Assembly: GCA_029747585.1 (NCBI GenBank)
Contig: JAPEVF010000017.1
Location: forward strand, 131,762 to 195,761
Origin: Pleurotus djamor
Lineage: Eukaryota; Basidiomycota; Agaricomycetes; Agaricales; Pleurotaceae
Length of the DNA stretch: 64,000 nt
Direction: 5' to 3'
Position numbers and translations under genes: made by a program. Below, piece after piece: positions 47,336 to 57,877 of the stretch (position 1 is its first letter; the number at the start of each line of letters is the position of its first letter). The notes below the pieces were generated by a model. It saw only the letters and a list, made by a program, of their open reading frames with translations, was not told where the DNA came from and did not search any database.

Positions 47336-48714
47336 CTAAATATCTCCCATATCNACATCATCAGGTTCCTCCTCGGCCTCACTCTCAGAGGCCTCCTCAT
47401 CAGAACCTTCATCTTCACTACTCTCGCTCTCATGGAAGGTAAGAGAAATAAATTCATCACCAAGTTTGGCGTCCTCTGCAGTGACGTGTGGCGAGCTACG
47501 GTCAGAGTCAGCGGAACCAGAAGAGTCGACAACAAAGAGAGGAGCATCGGCGGGGCCAGTGGTCGGAACCTTGCGATTACGGTTGGCCCGGATAACATGA
47601 GGCAACTTGCATCCTTTAGTCGTGCATGTGCCTTTCTCTGCGAAGTCAGGACACTCTCGAACATGTTGCTTGTCGCAATCGAGTCCCTTCTCACAGAAAC
47701 CGAGCACAGCAAAGTCACGACANATACCCTCCCGTGCACCGACGTTGACGTGCGGGAAAGGGCAGCCAACTCTGGTACATCGACCTTTGTTGAGAAAGTG
47801 GACACAAAGTGGAGTCCGTTCCGGAGTCGGATCGTGGGAGAGGTTGCAAGACGAGGCAGTACTGCTGCAAGTACCTTGAAGGAAGTTCCAGCAGATAGCA
47901 ATCTTGGCGGGATCATGTTGATACATGCAGGTCAAGCCACGATTGCAGGATCCTNTGTAGCAAGGGAAGCCAAGTTTGAGCACAAATGGGTCAAGGAACC
48001 CCAGAGAATGACAGAGTTCATTGGCGACGGACCTGTGGTTGTGAATCGAGGACAAGGCTTGTTGAGGTACTTCATAGTGCGCTTGGAACGGCGGGATCTA
48101 CAAGAAAATCAGGAAAGACGAGCCNACCGATGCNATTGACGACGGACTGGTAAGGACGAGCGTTATTGGTGAGAGTCATGTTCGGCTTGCGCTTGATGGG
48201 AGGTCTTCGATGAGGCATGGGCTTGTTCTTGACGACAGGTAGGACATGGCCGGGCTTGCGAGAATGGAGAAACGGAGACGTTGAAGGTTTTGAGGGTGCG
48301 GGGGTAGGAACTGGTGACATTCGTTACATTCAAGCAAGATAGCTAGACGCTACGGCCAGCCCTTGGACAGTACTTACGACCTTTGCGGACGAGCGAGCGA
48401 CCGGACGACTTGAAGGCGACGCCGCCGAGGACAACTTCCTTGGGACCAGNGGGAGGAGGAACAGTAGCTTGAGGGATGTACGCTTGACGAACATACTTAT
48501 TTTGAGGAGGCTTGTAGTTTGGGTTGACATAGGCGTTGCTGCGATGTTGCTGATAACTTGCTGATGAGGAGCTTGATTGGCCGGCTTTGTGATAATTGAT
48601 GGAGGCTTTAACAGCAAATTTGAGATGAAGGNCGGTCTTGCACAATCAAAACGCCTTACCTGTAAGACGAGCTATCTCATTTCTGAGCTCGGTTTCTGAA
48701 GTTGTTGAGGTCAT
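47336..48714 (-). CDS. Five-finger CCCH protein, ZC3H3/Red5-like
   Basis: Predicted nuclear RNA-binding protein. It resembles human ZC3H3 and fission yeast Red5, which act in poly(A) RNA export and nuclear RNA surveillance. The start MTSTTSETELRNEIARLT is joined by an intron to INYHKAGQSSSSSASYQQH. Next come YKPPQNKYVRQAYIPQAT and KPMPHRRPPIKRKPNMTLTN. Five tandem CCCH fingers follow, such as CVHFLNKGRCTRVGCPFPH, CRDFAVLGFCEKGLDCDKQH and CPDFAEKGTCTTKGCKLPH. The C-terminus is acidic and ends at 47336. Spacing CX8CX4-5CX3H repeated five times is what points to this family. Ambiguous bases fall in the first finger and near 48450. It lies head-to-tail with SLD2, 185 bases apart. Confidence 0.82.
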
Positions 48715-48848
48715 GCTTGATGTGGAAGAGAGGGAAGGGGAAACAACAAATACGCGACACAACTCCACAGGTANTATATANNCCCAGTTTTGTCAGCCAG
48801 AGGGCGCTAGTAATTATGTACAAANAAACAGGCCCCTGAGTNTCCCCT

Positions 48849-49411
<563 letters not shown>

Positions 49412-50183
49412 TTCGAGGCGAGGACTCTGGGGTATGCATCTCTNCTGATCCNNCCGTCTCTTTNATAGANATACCTTCCTNCTGCTACGGCGAAAACTCA
49501 GCTTCTCCAAACCCAAACATACCACANNCAATGCACATGGACACACTTCCTTGTATCTTTGATATACCCCCGGTATGCTCTTNGCCCCCCATCCGACCAA
49601 CGTGGTCTCAATCCGTCAAACGTTCCCCTACCTGACACGCGAAGATCTTGGCTCTCCCCTACTTACCCACATCGTGAAGGTGGAGAGACATTGACAAGTG
49701 ACCCATCTGCCTCCCTTCTCTTGACTTCTTATCTCTTTCCTTGTGTTCCGTCTGATGCAGAAGCANNNACTACGTTCATTCGGCTTCGTGTTGCATATGG
49801 CTTCANCNAGAGTCCCGCNTGTTNCGTGNAAAGTTCTCCTTATACCGGTTGCACCGAGGCTGTAAGGTGACAANCGGCGAGTTATCATTNCTCTATGTNG
49901 CTTCNAACTTGGAAGCCANNAAGTAGCTCAATATAAATACAGAAATAGCGCAAAGCGATACGAATCTGCCTAGCCAAATATGAAGTGGTTAACATACAAT
50001 GCGGAGGGGGATGTGATGCGTCTAGCGTAATATATGTACACATGCGAGGGTGGTTGNGCGTGTATCATGCGTTCCGATGCGATAGAGGAAATCCNGAGAG
50101 AGAAAGAGAAAGCGAGTAAGCAACATACGATAAGAAGATAAATGAAAACAATCAATAATGCAGTGTCCGGTGTCGTAAGGAGG
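49412..50183. other. Intergenic, upstream of RNase T1 copy 1
   Basis: About 770 bases with scattered ambiguous bases. It lies upstream of the secreted RNase and at the 3' side of the proline-rich gene. Open frames here show no family motif. Probably promoter and 3' untranslated sequence only. Confidence 0.45.
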
Positions 50184-53100
50184 TCAAAGGTCGTTTCTTC
50201 GTTTGCTGAGNACCCTCTTCGGNATCTTCTGGTTCATAGCNTTCTCTTCCTTCAATCGGAGCTTCTCCCTCTCNTTCTGTTCTTTCANCTCTCGCTCCNT
50301 CTCTTTCTTCTCCATTTTCAATTGCTCCTTCGTCGGCATCTGGTTCATCCCGGGGCGANNGGGNGGCATTNCAGGNAACGGTTCATTGCTCCAGGTTGGA
50401 AAAGCTTGGTCTTTTGACCCAGAAGCGCTCTTCTTCCTCAGTAGTCGTCTATCATGGGGCGGATTTCCTCCATGCATTGGATGGCCTGCAACGACGGAGC
50501 CGTGTCGTGAAGGGTCATTACCCAGGTATCGATTATCNGGTATNNNAGNNGNAGGTTCTAACCGCTGAGCATTGGGCGGATGAAGAGGTGGTTGATTCTG
50601 AAATTGGGGTTGATGGTGTCGGGGATCAGTATGGAATGGAAGGTGNGACTGNGTTGGAGGAGGAGGGGAACGTAAAAGATGTTCACGAGNGTTGTANGGG
50701 TGCTGAGGTTCAGGAGGTGGAGGAGCAGGCGGGAANTGAATATGCTCTCTTTCAGGAAGAGCCCCAGNTTCATAGCGTAGATCGCTAGGTGGAACATGAT
50801 GCTGGGGAGGCGGAGGCGGAGGATACTGCTGTGAATTTGTATAACGTTGAGGAGCGCGATATCTTGAGGGTTGTGTGTATGACTGAGGTTTATATCCCGC
50901 TCCAGGCGGGAGTAAATTCTGGTTTTGCGATTGTTGAAGGGGAGCGGGCATCACGAGCTTCTTAGGGAGATGAGAAGTCTTCGGAGGGGGACCCCTGTTA
51001 TTTCTCGATACCCCTGTCCGGACACTCGAACTTGAGCTGGCAGGAACACCAGGGAAACCCCGTGGCATTTGGGGGGGTACGAGTCGCTCGTCTGGTATCG
51101 TTGGCTGTGCCGATGCGATTTCNTCCCGCTGCATCGGTTGTTGCGGTGGCGGAAGTTCAGCTTTAACATCAAGATGTACAGGCTGNTCCAGTTGGGGGTT
51201 TTTGGGCCCAGGCAGAGGATTCTCAACAGCCGGCGCTGGCTTCTCGGGAGTCTTAGTCATTTGATCGGGAGATGCTTCGACATCTGAGCCAGGATCTGCA
51301 ATACCAGCGTATGCTTCGCCTTGTAAAGCTGTGAACGAAGGAGTTGGTGATGCAGGTTTGGAGTAAGCCGGCGGTGGAACAAGCAGCGTTGAGCTTGCGG
51401 ACTGGTCGTTTGATAATTCGGGCTTAGTTACAGGCTTTTCGACAGGTTTAGGCGGAGACTTTGGGCGTAGTGGTGGTGGTGCTTCAGGCATCGCTAATGG
51501 CGGAGGACTTGGTTCATCATCAAGCTTTCTAGGGACGGCCGTTGGCGAGTACGATGCATAAGGATCAAACTCGGGAGGTGAAATCGGGGGAGGAGGATTT
51601 GTAGGAGGTTGTGGATTCAGGTCAATGGGAACCACTGAGGCACGAGGGAACGGTTGAGAAGATTGGGGTGGCGGAGGTGGTACTTGCCCGTTACTTTGCC
51701 AAGGACGTTGTACAACAGGCTTTGGTTGGAGGTTATCGGAAGTCGGGGGATTGGTGGGGCGATGCCGTGACCTGGGACCATGACCTGCTTCAGAGTTTGG
51801 CCCGCGGCGATTCTGGCCTTGTCGATTGTGATTGCCAGGAGGGTTGGCTTGCATATTAGGGTGGAGGGGTGCCATACCATACGAGAACTCCCTTGGGACG
51901 ATTTGACCCGGCCTAATGTTGAGGGAAAATGAAGTCAATTGGGACACAGACGATGGGCCGTTTCCAACTTGCATTATGGTGTTCATATGAGCCTACATTT
52001 GGAAAAGATATATAAGTCTTGAAGATACAGACAAACCTGAGATATGACGGTGGTGCGATCTCAGAGAGTGGAGCAACAGACGATTACTGACCTTGTGTGA
52101 CTGATCTGGGAGGCGAAGGGGATCGGGCTAAATAGATTAAGACATATTAAGATTAGAACATATATATGCCTAGCTAGAGAAGCTTGTGAGGTGTGACTGA
52201 CCTGTGTTCCTGCCCCCACTAGACGAGCTATGGCCTCATAAGGGCCTCCGTGATGAACGCGGGCGCCAAAGGGATTCGTTTCGTCGAGCTCATCGATGCG
52301 ATCAAGGCCAAGGAGTTGAACAGGTTTAGAGAGAGCTGGGGTAGGTTGTGCAGATGCAGGATACGGTACTGGTGAAGGAGCGGTTGCGGATCTTTGCGGG
52401 GGTAATGGCCGGCTCTCAGATTGACCGAATTCGGGTGCGCTTTGAACGCGACCAGGCTGCGGAGGTGATGCGGATCGAGGAAGATCAGATTGGGTAGGTA
52501 TAGTCTTGCTGGGGGCAGCCTTTGTTAGCTTTGCCTTTGTCGGTGACCGAGGCTGGGGTTGAGCAGGCTGGGGTGGCTGGGGCTGCTTTCGACGGAAGAA
52601 TGAGAAAGTCCGAGATCGTTTGTCTGCCTTTGTAGGGGGAATAACGGGGGGGCACGTTGGTAGCAGAAGGCAGCTCTGAAGTAGTCGTAGGCATCATGGT
52701 AGGGTCGTTCTTGATTGGATTCGGATAATGAGAGCTAGCGGAGGACGGGGGAGTGGTCGAGGGGGAAGACATGTGGGAAGAAGAGGAAGAGGGCGAAGCG
52801 GGGGATTCGTGTAATTGCTGGATCATCTGGAGTGGACGGTTGGAGGGAACCGCTTCGTGCATAAGAGCGTCACTGCGGAGCGTATACTGCTTTTGAAACA
52901 CCGGGCCGTCGGCTTGAGGTGTGTTCGGAGGCTGCAGCGGCAAAGACTCTGAGAACGGGTCGGTGTCCCAGTCATTGCGCCGGGAGTACTGGGAGACAGC
53001 AATCGGTGGCAGCGGAGGTCGACTGGCAGCAGCAGCCAGAGTGGCTAGTCGGTCTTGTCTAAAACGCGGATGCCCTGAGGGAACTGTAAGGACCGTGTGT

Positions 53101-53195
53101 GAAGAAACGTGGGCTGGATGAAGCGTCGGATCTGGCGAGAAAGCTGGGTCATTGAGCAGGTCGGCAGGAGGAAGTGGACGGTTCATCATCATCAT
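50184..53195 (-). CDS. Long proline-rich disordered protein, function unknown
   Basis: Predicted protein of about 950 residues, mostly Pro, Ser, Gln and Asn. It starts MNRPLPPADLLNDPAFSPDP (the last Met of four in a row, 53195-53186). The central part includes RSRTFSFFRRKQPQPPQP and QLLGLDRIDELDETNPFGAR, which is the most conserved-looking block (residues DETNPFG...HHGGPYEAI). Small exons near 52000-52200 give PDPLRLPDQSHK and link to AHMNTIMQVGNGPSSVSQLT. The C-terminus is a charged helix (EQLKMEKKE then EREKLRLKEE), ending SKRRNDL at 50184. A one-base frame break sits in a run of seven G at 52646-52652. Without it the frame stops early; with it the gene reads through. No enzymatic domain is seen. 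It may be an actin, endocytic or cell-wall-related scaffold, but this is a guess. Confidence 0.68.
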
Positions 53196-53346
53196 CGTCG
53201 TCGTCGAGGTGGACGTTAGTGGCAAACTTGTCTCGTCATGAATTATCAACAAGCCTCGTGTTAGACAGGAGCGCGCTTAGGGGGTCCTCGTTCCAAACAC
53301 GGTCAAAGGTTGGCTTCCACACCGTCAGCGACAACCACCATCACCC
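53196..53346. promoter_or_regulatory. Very short divergent promoter between the proline-rich gene and SYM1
   Basis: Only about 150 bases separate the two divergent start codons. No consensus factor site is claimed. Confidence 0.5.
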
Positions 53347-54414
53347 ATGGCCTCCATCCTCCGAGCTTACAAGTCAGGACCTTCGTTAATCTACTCGTGT
53401 ACTTCATATCTCATAGATTACCGCATAGTTCTGCTCTTCTCCGAAAGCCTATGCTGGCTCAATGCCTCACTGGAGCAGTCTTGTTCGGCGCCGGAGATGT
53501 GATAGCCCAGCAGGCAGTGGAACGAAGAGGCCTATCAGGTCACGACGTGAGCTTTCTAAACCCACAGCCTACTCTTGGATGACAGTCAACCCACAGAATC
53601 GCCTCAACGTCACCCCAGTTTGCTCGAACATCTAGGCTGACAATTTATGGAGGTGCGCTCAGCTACGCACTGTATGATGAGAATACATATTCACTGACGA
53701 TCGGCCGCGCCAAAAGGATGTCTTTTTGGTCCCACTCTGACTCTGTGGTATCAGTTTCTCGCCCGTATAAAATTTGCCAGCCCGACTCGAGGTGTTCTCT
53801 ATCGAGTGCGTGTGGTGTCGTCGTTCTTCGCAAACTTCCCTTGACCTCACCTTGATCCCAGGTGTGGCTCGATCAAGCCATACTTACCCCAGGTATGTAG
53901 TCTTTCAATCCAAGCATCGCCATCACTCGAACTCTCGTCTCAGCTTCCGTTCCATTCTTCTTTGGCGCAATGTCCATACTCGAAGGCAAAGCACATGATG
54001 CGATCCCCAGAATCAGATCGGTGTGTAGCTCTTCTTCTCGCTACCCGCTACCATCTGACACGCCATCGCTAGGCATATATTCCTACTCTCCTTAGGAATT
54101 GGTAAAACCATTCATTTGACTTCCATCTACCCTCTCAACGCCCTCATATTCCATTCTTAACTCGACAGGGCCGTGTTCCTCCCCACACAAATCATCAACT
54201 TCGCCATCGTCCCGCCCCATCTACGCTTCTTCGTCGTTTCCGTGGTCGGTTTATTCTGGAGTCTGTATCAATTTGATTCTTCTCGTGCAAAAGCTAACTT
54301 GCATTCTAGACACATACCTTAGCGTGGCTAATGCAAAAGAGCATGCGCGTCTGCATATTGAAACCGTCACCCCGGTCTTACCAGTGTTAGATGATGAAAG
54401 CTCGCCGGTCTGAA
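53347..54414 (+). CDS. SYM1: Mpv17/PMP22-family inner mitochondrial membrane protein Sym1
   Basis: Small four-helix channel-like membrane protein of the Mpv17 family; yeast Sym1 is needed for growth on ethanol under heat stress. The first exon gives MASILRAY, joined to NSALLRKPMLAQCLTGAVLF and GAGDVIAQQAVERRGLSGHD. Next exons supply FARTSRLTIYGG, CLFGPTLTLWYQFLARIKFA, VWLDQAILTP and SVPFFFGAMSILEGKAHDAI. Then come AYIPTLLRNW, AVFLPTQIINFAIVPPHLRF and FVVSVVGLFWNTYLSVANA. The WLDQ and NW-x5-P-x-QxxNF motifs are diagnostic. Eight introns are required, each with GT-AG borders. The protein ends DDESSPV at 54414. The final exon and its 3' flank are duplicated immediately downstream. Confidence 0.9.
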
Positions 54415-54850
54415 CATCCCTTCTCGTCTTCTCGTCGAGTATTATTCGGCAGACTCGTACGGTGTTAGTCTATGTACAAAGTGTTTACGAACATCATCGC
54501 AGCGCGCAGAATTTCCACGCCTATTTGATCTTCACTAGCCCCAGCTATCCAACGGCTTCTGGTCTTTCTCTCGTGCTCGACTTCCCCGCTTCGAACTTCA
54601 GAATACCCATTTGCAGATCGAAAACCGCCACCCCAGACTTTCCTGATGCTAGATGATAAGGCCAGGGTTTCACAGCGGTCTGAAGATCCCTTCTACGCTT
54701 CTCGTTGAGTATTCTTTGGCAGGCCCATGCGTTGTTAACCACTGCAAATTGATCACGAGCATCACCCGAGCTTCCCTACGGACCCTAGCTTCAGCTATTC
54801 GGTGGCTTCTCGAACTCGTGATCAGAGACTTCCCGACTTCGAGTCCTACG
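54350..54850. repeat. Diverged tandem duplication of the SYM1 3' end
   Basis: The sequence around 54361-54600 (last SYM1 codons plus 3' flank) recurs at about 54620-54850. Matching pairs include ACCGTCACCCCGGTCTTACC with ACCGCCACCCCAGACTTTCC, and TCTGAACATCCCTTCTCG with TCTGAAGATCCCTTCTACG. GAGTATTATTCGGCAG also matches GAGTATTCTTTGGCAG. Offset drifts from about 260 to 269 and then to about 249 bases, so small insertions and deletions separate the copies. The second copy retains a stop after the DAR-like codons but lacks the rest of the gene. Confidence 0.65.
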
Positions 54851-54920
54851 CGATATAAAAGCTACCCCAATTACTCATGCTGTCGACAGGATGTCAACAA
54901 CACCCTCCAGTCCCCCTACA

Positions 54921-55560
54921 ATGCTCAAGTTAATCGCACTTTGCGCTACCTTCCTCGTCGCCTTAAACAGTGCATCCGTCTTGAATGTGGATGCGCTCAC
55001 GGCCTGTAACTGCAGGAAGCAAGGTATGATGGCATTGTCCCTACACTGCGTAGTGTACATACTGAAGACCGCGTACACAGTCAACGGAGTTAATATAGGA
55101 AATAGCTTCACCCTCACTCAGGTTACCTCTGCCTACAACCAAGGACGTACCTACCAGGCTAACAACCAACAAGTGGGGTACGAGCGATCTTCTCAACCTC
55201 CCTCGTCCACCCTGACTGACCCTTGCCTCTTCAGCTCGAGACGTTACCCTCACAACTTTGGTAACCGTGAAGTGCGTTCATCATGTTCCTCTAGGAAACC
55301 CAGGTCATTGAATTTGCTTCAGGGCTTGGTCTGGCCTCAAGCTTGTACCGCTCCTTTCCAAGAATTCCCTATCTTACCAACTAGGGTCTATACTGGGGTG
55401 CCTAACGACCCCGGAGCTGAGAGGATTGTTTGGGACCGTAGCGGCAACTTTTGCGGTTTGTTGTACCTTTATCTTTGCAAAAAATGAGGCTGAAATATCT
55501 TCGTTGTAGGCTGTATGACCCACAACGGCGTACCAGGGAATTCGTTCCAGTTGTGCTAAT
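54921..55560 (+). CDS. Secreted RNase T1-family ribonuclease, copy 2
   Basis: Second guanyl-type RNase of the window. The start MLKLIALCATFLVALNSASV is a signal peptide, followed by LTACNCRK and, after an intron, GNSFTLTQVTSAYNQGRTY. The intron after QQVG has donor GTACGA; joining it gives SRRYPHNFGNRE (His40 equivalent). The next exons give FQEFPILPTRVYTG (Glu58 equivalent), GAERIVWDRSGNFCG (Arg77 equivalent) and CMTHNGVPGNSFQLC (His92 equivalent) to the stop at 55560. All catalytic positions are kept. Five exons, versus four in copy 1, and clearly different side chains indicate old divergence rather than a recent duplicate. Confidence 0.85.
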
Positions 55561-55985
55561 CCTGTGGCCCACGGTCAATCGTAACTACTGGGGACTCTGG
55601 AAGAATCGATTCGTTGCAATCCGACCCTGCAGGGCCAAAGTTTCCTTCCAACTCGAGTAATCGCTTGTAACTTGGGAGTCTAAGTACACACACGTATATA
55701 TGAACCTCAGCGTGTTGAACCCAAAGGAGTACACCTGCTTTGCGTACCTCGCGGTTAGGCAAAGAAATTTTCGCGGTCTGAGGTCCCTATCATGGTCCCT
55801 GTCAAAGAATGTCCTATACAATGCCGACTTACGGATTTATATTGGAAATGTTCAAGAAAAGTTCATAAGCTTTCCACTTCTTCCACCTCCTCGGTTGCGT
55901 ATCGCACCAACGACCGAAGTTCGAAAGCCTATCCACCCCTTGGCGAGCCCCAGCTAGCGGAATTTGAAAGCAGCCCTAGTTACTT
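55561..55985. other. 3' flank of RNase T1 copy 2, left flank of the retroelement
   Basis: About 425 bases from the RNase stop to the first base of the Ngaro-like element. A plus-strand open frame at 55792-55995 has normal-looking codons (for example SSKAYPPLGEPQLAEFESSP) and runs into the element. It could be a truncated exon, but no family is recognised. Confidence 0.35.
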
Positions 55986-56135
55986 CGTATTCTAGTGATG
56001 TAAATAACATCAAATAGAATTTCGTCTATGTGTGGCGAGCAGGAGTGGTGGCGGTGCATCACCTCTTGCCGCCACCACCACCTTCTCGCACACGGAGGCT
56101 AACCCATAGCCCCTCCTCGTTCATTCTTTCGCATC
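55986..56135 (+). repeat. Split direct repeat A1 of the Ngaro-like element
   Basis: Begins CGTATTCTAGTGATGTAAAT and includes CTATGTGTGGCGAGCAGGAG. It matches A2 at 61228-61377 base for base over the first 85 or so positions, then with scattered differences. Confidence 0.85.
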
Positions 56136-56210
56136 TTTTCACACACTCTCTAATTCTCCTTTCGTTCGCATCTCACACATTAATTATCACACTATCTACA
56201 AGCCGGCGTA

Positions 56211-57877
56211 ATGGAACGTCTAACTACCGATCCCCACACTCTCACCTGTCCGGATTACACGCTCGAACTGTACGCCCGCGTTCGCCAATCCGTAACGGAC
56301 GCAGGCATCAACGAGGAACAGGCCGTGGAGCGCCTCAAGGCCCTTTGGAACGCTCAGAACGAAGTTCAGCGCGAGTTATGGAACCAACAGGTCGAGGCGG
56401 ATAGGCTTGCCGAGGTAGCCTCGAGAGAACAGCAGGAGGCCGAGGAAGTAGCACGCGCACAGGCAGAGGCGGAGGAGGTGGCATCTGCGAGGGCAGAAGA
56501 CCGCAAGAAGAACAAGGTCAAGTACGCTCCAGTCCCTCAGAGGCCAGTCCCTAACACCCCCGTCATTTTACCATCTCCCTACGCCCTTCATAAGCTCGAC
56601 AGAGGCCTCTGGGTCGAGCTCTGGTACTTCACAAATGCCGGTCTCGCAGCAACAACAGCAGATCCGTCATCCGCCGAAGACGATGCAATGGCCGTCATTC
56701 AACGTTCCGATGGTTCCCATGGCTTAGTGGCAGCCCCATCCACCAAAGCATCCAAGCTCGCAGTATCCGACAAGTGCCTCACATGGGAGAATTTCACCCA
56801 AGCTGCTGCCCGCTTCGTTGAGGCTATACGGCTCGCCGCCTGGCCGCAGGATCGCGTCGACATGTTCATTCATTTTTTCACTGCTCTCCAGTCGCATCCC
56901 TTCCGCTTCACATCAAATGCAATTGATCAGCAAGCCCTCCTCACATACGAGGATGAACAGCGCCGACTCTGGCACAATACTATTTCCAACAGCGACTCAG
57001 CCTACTCCATTGCGCAAATTAATGAGGAACTCCTCCGCGCGACGAGAGACAGGGTATACCAGGAAGACCAGACCCGGAGGGATAGGGATAGGGAATACGT
57101 GAGTCATCTCCCTGTATCATATGGCTAGCCTTCTAACAGTGAACTATCTGCCCCTTCATGCTGCCTCGCTTCCTCCTCTTTGCTCTCCATCTCCACGCCT
57201 AAATGCCTAAATGCCTACTCGCCTATATGTACATCTTTACCATGCCTAATACACCTGTGTGCTTTGCTGCCAATGCGTGTTGTCCCCAATGAAATGCTTC
57301 ATGTCCAATGCCTTCCACTATCCGTGCTTTTCCCTGCCTCGCTTCCCCTTTGCTCGCCGATGTTCTCGTTACCCAGCGTGTTGAGTTAGCACTGCACAGC
57401 TATCAACGGTCCACCACCATATCTCGTCATGACAACCCGAGTCGCAGACGCTCCGCTTCGCCTACCCATAACCGCTATGACAGCTCGAGCCGCAGACGCT
57501 CCGCCTCGCCTAGTCGTAACCGCTACCCCTCAAGGAGGAGGTCCCCAGCTCGTTATTCTCGCCATGAGCCCAGTCGCTCCCAGGATTTTCGGACGGGGGC
57601 AAGCCGCAGGGCCCTCTCAGCTTGTCCCGTATGCCTTGGGCGCCATCCCCACAGAATCAGCGAGTGCAACCTCGAAAGCCTATGGGACAACTCCCACCCA
57701 GCAGCTTCACGTCGAGTGGGAAAGGACCTTGTCTTACGATCAGGAGCCTCGCTATGTATCGACTGGCAACGAGTGGGAGGTTGCCCCCAGGCTTCGCATC
57801 CCAACAAACACCGCTGCTCGGGATGCGAGTCCCAGGCTCATGGCGCTCAGACGTGTCCTCGAGCACAGAAAGAATAA
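56211..57877 (+). CDS. Gag-like protein of the retroelement
   Basis: Exon 1 (56211-57098) starts MERLTTDPHTLTCPDYTLEL and contains a coiled-coil rich in Glu, Ala and Gln, then NFTQAAARFVEAIRLAAWP. Exon 2 (57377-57877), reached by an intron with donor GTGAGT and acceptor CCCAG, adds an Arg/Ser-rich stretch. It also adds two zinc-binding clusters, CPVCLGRHPHRISECN and CSGCESQAHGAQTCP. This layout, capsid-like helical part then basic part then Cys/His knuckles, fits a retroelement nucleocapsid. Without splicing, exon 1 stops at 57128. The end overlaps the reverse-transcriptase frame. Splice use is inferred. Confidence 0.7.

Noticed and set aside
49559..49870. Plus-strand open frame upstream of RNase T1 copy 1
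   Set aside because: Contains several ambiguous bases, no family motif, and lies where the RNase promoter is expected.
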